From NCBI RefSeq assembly GCF_900537085.1, contig NZ_UNRE01000004.1, forward strand, positions 186,001 to 250,000: a stretch of DNA of 64,000 nt, written 5' to 3'. This DNA comes from Agarivorans sp. Alg241-V36. GTDB lineage: Bacteria > Pseudomonadota > Gammaproteobacteria > Enterobacterales > Celerinatantimonadaceae. This document shows, in pieces, positions 37,394 to 44,889 of the stretch. Positions within the stretch are counted from its first letter, which is position 1; every line of letters begins with the position of its first letter. The notes beneath the pieces are model-generated. The model saw only the letters and a list, made by a program, of their open reading frames with translations, searched no databases and was not told where the DNA came from. Both the position numbers and the translations under genes were made by a program.

Positions 37394-39445
37394 TTAGCTG
37401 CCTACCTTCAGTTGATCCCAGTAGAAAACTTGTTCTCCGGCCTCTGCTCCGCGCACCCCATAGTTAAAAAACAAAGTTACTTTGTTGTAGCGAGTATCAC
37501 TCTGCCAGCTTGGAGTGGCTTGGCTAAAGTCAAACACTAGCTGCTCCCACTGCCCTTGGCTTTGAGTAAGCACTTCAACTTCGGCAAAACTATCTGGTTG
37601 CTTACTGTCGGTTATCTTTAACCTTACTGGCGTTGCTACAGCAGGAGAGTAAACCCACAAGCTCATGGTTGGCTTAAGCTCATCTAATTGAATAGGCTGG
37701 GAAAAACCAGCGCCCTCTCCTAAACTGGTTCCCGCCCAACCAGCAGCATTGGCTGATTTACGAGTAAGCGCCACACGGCTACGCTGTTTACTAGGATCTT
37801 GAATTAATTGACTATTATTGCCGCCAAAATCTGAGAAATAGTATGCCAAGCCACGTTGGCTAAAGTTAAATGGCAAACTGGCTTCAGGGTACTCAAAGCG
37901 TAGTTTGTCTATTTGCAGATCCATACTTGCTGTAGGCTCGATAACAAACAAATTAACCACTTTGGTCAAATCAACCGACTTGCCAGACACCAGGCTATTC
38001 CCTCTAGCGGCTAAATCAGCCACATTTATCCTCACTTCAGTCCAGGTATCTAGCGCCGGCAAATCAACTTCAAAATCACTAGCATGAGGCCAACCGCTAT
38101 CCATTTTCACCAACAAACTAGCGCCTTTATCTTGACTAAGCAGTTTTAAATCAAAGATGAGTTGCCCGCCTTCCTGCCAATGGTTCATATTGGTTTCAGG
38201 TGCGGTTAAATGCACATTACCATCTTTGCCAGCTTTACTAATTTCGATAACCTGCCCACGATGAAGATCTTCAATTAACTTATAGCGCATCGCATTTCTG
38301 GGGTCATAACTATTTAGCATTAAGCTATAGTTCAGTTCATCATCAAATAAAGTGAAACGAGGACCTGCTGCAAACTGTGTATCTACAGTAGCGCTAACCG
38401 GGGGTCTAAAGCCTTCTACTAGGTTTGCTTCTTGCGGTACGCTATTGCAGCCTTTACCGCTACTTCGCTCCACAGTACACTGATAAACTCGCACATAATC
38501 CACCTCTAATGCTTGTGGAAAAATATCATTATCTACCCCTGTGGCATTAGCATTCTCAGCCCATGAGCCTCCTACATCAAGATTCAACCCAAGGTAAAAG
38601 GCTTGGTCGAAAGGTGCTGCTCCTTCGGCTGTCACCAAGTGACCATTGTTGCGATATTGGCTATACCACTCGTCTTGACGCTGAGTCGCATAATGAACAT
38701 TGTCGATAAACCAACGGATTTCTCCTTCTTCCCACTCTACTGTATAAGTGTGAAAACCATCAGCCGGGTTAACCCCATTAGGCAACTGATAGTCTTTTCC
38801 AGAACGCAAGTTTTCAGGCATAGCTCGTCCATAATGCAAGCTGCCATATAAACGCCCCTCCAAGGCCGCATCGGCAGTCCCTTTCGCATCGCTAGGTGTT
38901 TTTAGGTTCACTGCCTCTACGATGTCAATCTCGCCAGATGCTGGCCACTTCCCGTATTTATCCTCGAAGGGCAACATCCAAATAGCAGGCCAGGTACCTT
39001 GCCCTTGCGGTAGTTTGGCGCGTACTTCAACTCTGCCATACCGCCAATCTACTTTACCTTTAGTGCTTAACTTTGCTGAGGTATAAGGCTGAGTCTTAGT
39101 AATTCGTTTATCGCCATTGGGTAGGCTTCGCCCGGTAAAGCTGCCCTTTTTAGCCAGCAGTTTTAAACTACCTTCAGCTACCTGTAAATTGGCTTTTCGT
39201 TTGGTATAACATTGCTGGCTAGCACCTCCACCTCCCCAACAGTGCTCTTCTATATTCCACTTACGCAGGTCTATTGAATCGGTATCAAATTCATCATTCC
39301 AGACTAATTGCCAATACGCCGCTGGGCTACCTACCGGCTGTGGCAAAACACCTACCGACTGATTAGCTTGCTCTGTAGACCCACAGGCAAGTAACAGCAA
39401 CGGCACAGGAAGCGCCGCCACCTTACAACAAAACTTAACATTCAT
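37394..39445 (-). CDS. GH16 endo-beta-1,3-glucanase lipoprotein with two C-terminal modules
   Basis: A 683-aa lipoprotein (lipobox LLAC-GST) closely related to the GH16 at 35727 throughout the catalytic domain. GEIDIVEA contains nucleophile E172, D174 and acid/base E177; GQGTWPAIWMLP is kept. The first module (about 355-515) is the same type as that of the paralogue. An extra module (about 525-683, SFAEVEVLTQSQGQWEQLVFDF, VFYWDQLKV) resembles the B modules of the lipoprotein at 21812. AAGGATGACAAC precedes the ATG. Operators at 39472 and 39651 lie upstream. The two GH16 genes look like an inverted duplication that then diverged. Confidence 0.94.
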   Translation of the reverse strand: MNVKFCCKVAALPVPLLLLACGSTEQANQSVGVLPQPVGSPAAYWQLVWNDEFDTDSIDLRKWNIEEHCWGGGGASQQCYTKRKANLQVAEGSLKLLAKKGSFTGRSLPNGDKRITKTQPYTSAKLSTKGKVDWRYGRVEVRAKLPQGQGTWPAIWMLPFEDKYGKWPASGEIDIVEAVNLKTPSDAKGTADAALEGRLYGSLHYGRAMPENLRSGKDYQLPNGVNPADGFHTYTVEWEEGEIRWFIDNVHYATQRQDEWYSQYRNNGHLVTAEGAAPFDQAFYLGLNLDVGGSWAENANATGVDNDIFPQALEVDYVRVYQCTVERSSGKGCNSVPQEANLVEGFRPPVSATVDTQFAAGPRFTLFDDELNYSLMLNSYDPRNAMRYKLIEDLHRGQVIEISKAGKDGNVHLTAPETNMNHWQEGGQLIFDLKLLSQDKGASLLVKMDSGWPHASDFEVDLPALDTWTEVRINVADLAARGNSLVSGKSVDLTKVVNLFVIEPTASMDLQIDKLRFEYPEASLPFNFSQRGLAYYFSDFGGNNSQLIQDPSKQRSRVALTRKSANAAGWAGTSLGEGAGFSQPIQLDELKPTMSLWVYSPAVATPVRLKITDSKQPDSFAEVEVLTQSQGQWEQLVFDFSQATPSWQSDTRYNKVTLFFNYGVRGAEAGEQVFYWDQLKVGS

Positions 39446-39471
39446 GTTGTCATCCTTGTCTTGTTAATTTT

Positions 39472-39494
39472 GAAAGCGCTTTCTTTATAGCATT
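39472..39494 (-). promoter_or_regulatory. GH16 promoter and operator (TATAAA then GAAAGCGCTTTC)
   Basis: On the minus strand TATAAA (39489-39484) runs into the perfect palindrome GAAAGCGCTTTC (39483-39472), 27 bp before the GH16 ATG. The arrangement and 21 consecutive bases equal those at 35674-35694. Confidence 0.8.
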
Positions 39495-39650
39495 GTTGAA
39501 TTAGGCTTAAAACCATACAATTAAAGACAGTCTAAGTTCTGCGCATATATGCGTACAAACTCACAATTAACAAAGAGTTATAGGTCGATTGACTTCCGCG
39601 TACTAAGGTGTAAATAAAGATTAACCTGGATCTTTTTTTCAAAAAAAATA

Positions 39651-39662
39651 GAAAGCGCTTAC
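39651..39662. promoter_or_regulatory. LacI-type operator, GAAAGCGCTTAC
   Basis: Distal operator of the GH16 at 37394, 179 bp from the proximal one and 206 bp from the ATG. Confidence 0.8.
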
Positions 39663-39911
39663 TAAATAAAGCTTATTCTGAAACATGCAAAAGCTGCTTT
39701 AACAAAAGAGAGTGCATTGAAGTTGTAGTGGCATAGAGACTGTGACCACCTAATCAAGAGGCGATATTGAGCAACGAACAGCTGTACAACGTGGTCAAAT
39801 AGTTAATCACGTTTAGGACGAAAAATGGGGTAATTGCTTGTCCGTAATAGTACTGCAGATATTGATACAGGGTTAAACAAACAAGCAGAAGTCTCCCTTC
39901 ATTTAATATTT

Positions 39912-39936
39912 AAAAGCACCCAAGGGTGCTTTTTTG
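39912..39936. terminator. Terminator downstream of GH30 gene
   Basis: AAAAGCACCC and GGGTGCTTTT pair around AA, with T6 on the plus side and T4 on the minus side. On the minus strand it lies about 37 bp after the GH30 stop codon. Confidence 0.82.
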
Positions 39937-39972
39937 CGCTACGCAAATAAAGAGCTATAAGCCAACAAGTGG

Positions 39973-41337
39973 TTATGCTTTTAACACAAAGGTACTGATC
40001 GAGTTATTCGCTAAAGACAGCTCAGCACCTAAGCCGTCAACTACCAAAGTAAGCTTGGCTACATGCCCCTCATTTTGAACCACGACTACCCGCTCACCAT
40101 TACTATTTTCAAAGCTCACAGCATGCAAGTTTTCGCCGATTACTTGGGTTTTAATTCGCTTAGCGCCAATCTCAACATAGCGAGATAAATGGCCAATGTA
40201 GTAATACGAGTTATTGTAAATCAGCGATTTTGTCTGGCGGTTATACATAATGGGCGCTTCGCAGTAGTTCTCTACGTGATTTGGCCCGCCTTGTTCATTT
40301 AACAGCAAATTCCAGTCAATCCAGCCTTCTGAATAGTTGTTGAAATCACCAATAATGTTTCTGCCATAACGCTCACCATTACCCCAAGCACCTAAGTAGC
40401 CACTTTTATCATTCTTATCTACCGAGGTATCGGTTAACTCTACGCAACCTTCGGTAAAGATAAGGTGAGTGTCTGGGTAAAGGTGATGCACCATAGAAAG
40501 ATTATCGAAGTCTTCACTCACGTACCAATGATTGCCCACGCCCCACACATACTTGGCCGCCTCTGGGTCACTAAGCACAATGGCTGTTCGCTGCACCATC
40601 ACATCACGGTTATGGTCCCAAATAACAATGGCTTTATCTTGGTAGCCTGCAGCATACATAGTTGGGCCAAGGTAATTCTTAATAAAGTCGCGCTCTTCTT
40701 CGGCAGAATAAAAACACGAATCCCAGATTTGATCGGCTTCTGGCTCGTTTTGAATACTAATGCCCCAGATAGGTACGCCGCGCAGCTCCATCTGTTCGAT
40801 AAACTTGGTGTAATAGCTGGCCCAGGACTGCTGATATTCAGCCAACAGTTTTCCGCCGTAGTTCATTTCACCGTTAGATTTCATAAATGCCGGCGGGCTC
40901 CAAGGCGATGCCAACATAGTAATGGGCTGTCCTGCCTGTTCAGCAGCCCGCTTGATCATTGGAATAACCCACTGCTCTTCGTGAGAAAGATCAAAGCTTT
41001 TAAGCTCACTATCCCCTTCTTCGATATAGGTGTAATTGCCTAAAGCAAAATCACAGGAATGAATAGCAACACGCCCTAGCACATACCCCAAGCCCTGCTC
41101 TTTATTAAAATAGGCCTTAATAAACTCCTCTTGCAAGGCTTCTGGCATCTCGTGGAAAGTACTGGCTGCCGCTTCGGTAAATGCGCCACCAAAGCCGATA
41201 TGACTTTGATATTTTTCTTTGGAGTTAACTGCAATCATTGATTGCTGCACTTTGTAATGAGGCTTAAATTGCACTGCTGCTTTTTCTGCCCAACGCTCAC
41301 CCGTGCGCTCAAGTGTTCTATAGTGTGTTGCTTTCAT
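39973..41337 (-). CDS. GH30 glucanase/glucosidase, cytosolic
   Basis: A 454-aa protein of glycoside hydrolase family 30: acid/base E198 in QNEPEA, nucleophile E296 in TEGCVE, plus IGFGGAFTEAAA and SPWSPPAFMKSNG. The TIM barrel is followed by a short beta-domain (about 385-454). There is no signal peptide or lipobox, so it should act in the cytosol. GH30 members include beta-1,6-glucanases and beta-glucosidases; in a laminarin locus, removal of beta-1,6 branches from imported oligosaccharides is the natural inference. Operators lie 46 and 198 bp upstream. It has the same strand as its own terminator at 39912. Confidence 0.9.
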   Translation of the reverse strand: MKATHYRTLERTGERWAEKAAVQFKPHYKVQQSMIAVNSKEKYQSHIGFGGAFTEAAASTFHEMPEALQEEFIKAYFNKEQGLGYVLGRVAIHSCDFALGNYTYIEEGDSELKSFDLSHEEQWVIPMIKRAAEQAGQPITMLASPWSPPAFMKSNGEMNYGGKLLAEYQQSWASYYTKFIEQMELRGVPIWGISIQNEPEADQIWDSCFYSAEEERDFIKNYLGPTMYAAGYQDKAIVIWDHNRDVMVQRTAIVLSDPEAAKYVWGVGNHWYVSEDFDNLSMVHHLYPDTHLIFTEGCVELTDTSVDKNDKSGYLGAWGNGERYGRNIIGDFNNYSEGWIDWNLLLNEQGGPNHVENYCEAPIMYNRQTKSLIYNNSYYYIGHLSRYVEIGAKRIKTQVIGENLHAVSFENSNGERVVVVQNEGHVAKLTLVVDGLGAELSLANNSISTFVLKA

Positions 41338-41382
41338 TTACTCACTCAACCTTGTTTATCTAAACTGAGCACAGGTTACAAT

Positions 41383-41394
41383 GAAAGCGCTTTC
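41383..41394. promoter_or_regulatory. LacI-type operator, GAAAGCGCTTTC
   Basis: Perfect palindrome 46 bp upstream of the GH30 ATG. Confidence 0.83.
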
Positions 41395-41534
41395 TTTTTC
41401 AATCTGCCTAAATCACAAAATAAGAAGCCAACCAAGAAAAGGAAAATCACACCAAAGCCTTTAAATAAAAGACATTTAGAACACAAAGCTGGAAAGCAAT
41501 GTCGATATTCTTTCGTTTTCCAGCTAAAAATAAA

Positions 41535-41546
41535 GGAAGCGCTTAC
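41535..41546. promoter_or_regulatory. LacI-type operator, GGAAGCGCTTAC
   Basis: Near-perfect copy, 152 bp (centre to centre) from the proximal GH30 operator and 198 bp from the GH30 start. Confidence 0.72.
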
Positions 41547-41725
41547 TAAATACAAGCTCACAAGCGCTAGGCTGCATAAGCAATAACACTAGGCTAACGC
41601 TACAAATAAGTTATCAATTCCAGAATGAGTTTAAAGCTTTAATTGACTAGTACTCGCGGTCAATATGGTCAACATTAACCGTCTCAGGACTGACAATGGA
41701 GGTAAACGTTGATTCTAAAACGAAA

Positions 41726-41750
41726 AAAGGATGCCCTAGGGCATCCTCAA
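41726..41750 (-). terminator. Terminator of tRNA-Leu
   Basis: On the minus strand GAGGATGCCC and GGGCATCC form a stem followed by TTTTTT, starting about 10 bp after the tRNA 3' end. Confidence 0.88.
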
Positions 41751-41759
41751 TTCTTAATT

Positions 41760-41846
41760 TGGTACCAGAGGCCGGACTTGAACCGGCACGCTATCACTAG
41801 CGGGGGATTTTGAATCCCCTATGTCTACCAATTTCATCACTCTGGC
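41760..41846 (-). tRNA. tRNA-Leu (anticodon CAA)
   Basis: An 87-nt tRNA with encoded CCA. The acceptor arm GCCAGAG pairs with CTCTGGT, the anticodon stem GGGGA/TCCCC encloses loop TTCAAAA (anticodon CAA, reading UUG), a long variable arm GCTAGTGATAGC identifies the class II tRNA, and the T-arm is GCCGGTTCAAGTCCGGC. All arms pair. It stands alone, with promoter and terminator on the same strand. A degraded copy of its 3' end is at 7621-7646. Confidence 0.96.
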
Positions 41847-41880
41847 ATTTATTTTTTACTCGCCTTAGCGAGTGATTGGC

Positions 41881-41908
41881 ATTATAAGCTGCGTTTTTAG
41901 ATTGGCAA
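41881..41908 (-). promoter_or_regulatory. Sigma70 promoter of tRNA-Leu
   Basis: On the minus strand TTGCCA (41908-41903) and TATAAT (41886-41881) are 16 bp apart, about 35 bp upstream of the tRNA 5' end. Confidence 0.78.
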
Positions 41909-42057
41909 GCGCTTTTTGTTTTTAAGCCCACTAAGTGTTTAAGAATTGTGCTAGCAAGCGCTTAGTTATAGAAAGTGGCGGATTTTACTGCTCAGATTAA
42001 TTCTCAGCCAGCCGAGATTTGCTACCATACAGGAAACTAATTAGAGGCAATAAAACA

Positions 42058-42528
42058 ATGGCTAACGCTAGCGCTACCACTTCTCTGCCAACCGCAGGTT
42101 TCTTTCGCCGGTTAGGGGCATATATCTACGATGCTTTAATGGCTGTTGCTATTGGCATGGTAGCCACCATGCTTGGCTTAGCAATGGTGGCTATTGCTAC
42201 CAGCATAGGTGTAATTACCTTACCTGAGGGCATGGAGCACTCTACTTATATGGTTAGCCAAATTTGGTTTCAGGGCTTAATTTGGGGCAGCATCATTATG
42301 TTTTATATCTGGTTTTGGCATAACCATGGCCAAACTATTGGTATGCGCGCATGGCGCTTGCGAGTACAGAATAAAGACGGCTCAAATATCTCTTATACCC
42401 AAGCGCTAATTCGTTTGTTTACTTCAGCATTGGGCGTGGGCAATTTGATGGTAATAGTCACCAAAGACAATACCGCCTTCCAAGACATTTGGGGCAGATG
42501 CCAAGTGGTGACCTTACCTAAAAAGTAG
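42058..42528 (+). CDS. RDD-family membrane protein
   Basis: About 156 aa. The RDD domain is recognised by FFRRLGAYIYDALMAVAIGMVATM, GQTIGMRAWRLRVQNKDGSNISYTQALIRL and FQDIWGRCQVV. Three hydrophobic segments are visible. Function of most family members is unknown. ATG at 42058 is preferred (AGAGGC about 9 nt upstream) over the in-frame codon at 42019. It converges with lptG, only 2 bp separating the stop codons. Confidence 0.9.
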   Translation: MANASATTSLPTAGFFRRLGAYIYDALMAVAIGMVATMLGLAMVAIATSIGVITLPEGMEHSTYMVSQIWFQGLIWGSIIMFYIWFWHNHGQTIGMRAWRLRVQNKDGSNISYTQALIRLFTSALGVGNLMVIVTKDNTAFQDIWGRCQVVTLPKK

Positions 42529-42530
42529 CG

Positions 42531-43598
42531 CTAGGTTCTACGATTAATTAAGAAGAAGGCAATACCTAGTACCAATACGCTAGGTATTGCGGCACTAACA
42601 TAGGGGTGCACACCATACACAAGGCTCATTGAACCAAGCACTTGATCTAAGATGTAATAACTAAATCCAGCCACTACTCCCAACATTATTTTAGCGCCCA
42701 TACTCGAGCTTCGCAGCGGCCCAAATACAAAGGATAAGGCCAACAGCATCATAATACCGGTAAGCACAGGCATCATTAGCTTACGTGCTAATGCCAGTTC
42801 GTAACGCGCGGGATCTTGGCGATTTTGTTTTAAATAGCCGATGTAAGAGTACATGCCAGAGATAGACAAATCGTGAGGTTTAATGGTTACCACGCTGAGT
42901 TTATCGGGGGTTAAGGTACTGCTCCAAGGGTAGTTCTCATAACGAGTTTCAACCACGCCATCATCGCTAAAATCAATCACCTTAGCTTCACGAATTAACC
43001 AGCGGTTGGTATCATAAAATGCTTGATTGCCTTCTACTTGTTGATATAGCTCGGCGTCGTCATTAAAACGATAAATGGTGATATTAAATAGCTCTTTGCT
43101 TTCTTGAACTTCACCAATATTAACAAAGCTTTCGCCATCTTTAGCCCATACCCCGCGTTGCACGGCCACCATAGCACCGCCCGACATTTTACTTGAGCGC
43201 AGTTCTTTGGCGGCCATGTCGGCACGTGGAGCCACATACTCACCCAATAACATCATTACTATCATCATTGGAACCGCTGTTTTAAGCACGGCAACAGCAA
43301 TGTTAAAACGCGATAAGCCAGAGCTTTGCATAACCACCAACTCACTGGTGCTGGCGAGCGAACCCAAGCCAATTAATGATCCTAACAAAGCGGCCATTGG
43401 AAAGAAGATTTCTAGCTCACGGGGCACGCTAAGTAATACATACCAAAGTGCATCTGCAATTTGGTAATCACCTTGACCTACACTGCCCAGCTGTTCGACG
43501 AACTTCACAATCATGCTGAGGCTTTGCAAAGTAACCAGTACCAGCAAGCTCGACATGATGATGGTGCGGCCTATATACCAATCAATTATCCGAAACAC
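42531..43598 (-). CDS. lptG: LPS export ABC transporter permease LptG
   Basis: A 355-aa inner-membrane protein with three N-terminal membrane helices, a periplasmic beta-jellyroll domain (about 105-255) and three C-terminal helices. The N-terminus (DWYIGRTIIMSSLLVLVTLQSLSMIVKFVEQL) and EYVAPRADMAAKELRSSKMSGGAM are typical of LptG. It pairs with LptF and LptB to lift lipopolysaccharide from the inner membrane. Its start overlaps the end of lptF by 17 bp, so the two are coupled. Confidence 0.95.
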   Translation of the reverse strand: MFRIIDWYIGRTIIMSSLLVLVTLQSLSMIVKFVEQLGSVGQGDYQIADALWYVLLSVPRELEIFFPMAALLGSLIGLGSLASTSELVVMQSSGLSRFNIAVAVLKTAVPMMIVMMLLGEYVAPRADMAAKELRSSKMSGGAMVAVQRGVWAKDGESFVNIGEVQESKELFNITIYRFNDDAELYQQVEGNQAFYDTNRWLIREAKVIDFSDDGVVETRYENYPWSSTLTPDKLSVVTIKPHDLSISGMYSYIGYLKQNRQDPARYELALARKLMMPVLTGIMMLLALSFVFGPLRSSSMGAKIMLGVVAGFSYYILDQVLGSMSLVYGVHPYVSAAIPSVLVLGIAFFLINRRT

Positions 43599-44697
43599 AG
43601 GCCTTTCCTTTAACTTTTCCGCGAACTTTTAAATAGTATTCACTACGTAAGAATAGATAACCAAGCGCTATAAATAGCATCAGTAAATGCACCGACCACA
43701 AGCCGACTTCGGGCGATATCTTGCCTTCTTCTAAAGCACTTCTGGCGGCGCTTAGCATCAAGTAATAGCTTAAATACAGTAAAATAGCAGGCAGTAGTTT
43801 AGCGTAACGACCTTGGCGTGGATTAACCACCGCTAAAGGCACCACCATTAGAGTTAAGATTGGAATGGTAAGCGGCAGCGAAATACGCCATTGTAACTCG
43901 GCGATTTGTGTTAAATCGTCAGAGCCAATTAATTGCTTAGTGGGCAAAGACCACAAACGGCGCTGCGATTGGTTGCCTTCTTGCTCTCGCAAGTACACTC
44001 GATAACGCTCGAAGTGCAAAATACTGTAGTCCAGCTCTTCTGGTGCTTGCTCATAACGTTTGCCGTTACTAAGCACCATCCATTGAGAGCCATCAGTGCG
44101 TCTTTCAATACCACCTTCTTCCGCCATTACCACCGACGGGCGAGTATCACTGCCCTCTGCTGGGGTATGCGCTACAAATACTTTTTCAAGATGCTGGCCT
44201 TTGTTTTCGATTTGCTCCACAAAGGTCACCACCCCGCCACCCAAGGATTCAAAGCGCCCTTGCACCAGTACCGATATTCCGGCTTCTGCGTCCATTTGGT
44301 CAAACAATTGTTGTTCTAACTCATTGGTATAAGGGCTCAAGTACAGTGTATTAAAACCAGCAGCTAAGGTAGACAACAAGCCCAACACCATGGTGTCACG
44401 CAGCAATTGGGCAGTACTGTAGCCGCAGGCATGCAGCACTACCATTTCACTATCGGCGTATAAGCGACCATGAGCCACCAAAACACCAATAAACATGCTA
44501 ATTGGTAGGATAAGAATCAAAAAGGCAGGCATGTTCAACAACATGACCTTGGCGATAATTTCACCTGCAACATTGCCTTCAGCTGCTTGAGACAAGACTC
44601 GAACAAACTTTTGCGAGGTAAAAATCAATAATAAAACAGCCAACACCGCTAGTTGGGTTTTTGCTGTTTCTTTAAATAAGTAACGGAATATTAGCAC
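43582..44697 (-). CDS. lptF: LPS export ABC transporter permease LptF
   Basis: A 371-aa paralogue of LptG with the same topology: FRYLFKETAKTQLAVLAVLLLIFTSQKFVRVLSQAAEG at the N-terminus, a periplasmic beta domain, and C-terminal helices. The gene is first in the lptFG operon and divergent from pepA, an arrangement conserved in gammaproteobacteria. Confidence 0.95.
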   Translation of the reverse strand: MLIFRYLFKETAKTQLAVLAVLLLIFTSQKFVRVLSQAAEGNVAGEIIAKVMLLNMPAFLILILPISMFIGVLVAHGRLYADSEMVVLHACGYSTAQLLRDTMVLGLLSTLAAGFNTLYLSPYTNELEQQLFDQMDAEAGISVLVQGRFESLGGGVVTFVEQIENKGQHLEKVFVAHTPAEGSDTRPSVVMAEEGGIERRTDGSQWMVLSNGKRYEQAPEELDYSILHFERYRVYLREQEGNQSQRRLWSLPTKQLIGSDDLTQIAELQWRISLPLTIPILTLMVVPLAVVNPRQGRYAKLLPAILLYLSYYLMLSAARSALEEGKISPEVGLWSVHLLMLFIALGYLFLRSEYYLKVRGKVKGKACVSDN

Positions 44698-44889
44698 TCA
44701 GTCATTCACTTCAAACATAGAACTTTGCTGGTAATAGCAAAAAATTCAGATAAACTTTCTATTTTTTACAGTTTCACATAGCAATATGTGCCTGTATAGC
44801 TCATATTTATTTAAACAGTAGATAGAATCGGCCGCCCGTTCTAGCAGGTAAGCTATCTTAACCCAGTTTTGGAGATTGTAGGAGTATTC

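Larger units (their letters stand above)
39446..39972. promoter_or_regulatory. Control region upstream of GH16, with terminator of GH30
   Basis: The 527 bp hold two operators 179 bp apart and a hairpin with T-run at 39912. Between 39663 and 39911 there is no ORF with a ribosome-binding site. A plus-strand non-coding transcript starting near the distal operator and ending at the hairpin is conceivable but unproven. Confidence 0.6.
41338..42057. other. Intergenic region with two operators and tRNA-Leu
   Basis: Contains the GH30 control region (two operators 152 bp apart), tRNA-Leu(CAA) with promoter and terminator, and the upstream region of the RDD gene. Frames open here have no ribosome-binding sites and I do not call them genes. 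Confidence 0.6.

Noticed and set aside
41242-41586. Plus-strand frame of 114 codons over the GH30 upstream region
   Set aside because: It runs antisense into the GH30 coding region and across two operators, has no ribosome-binding site and no protein-like features.
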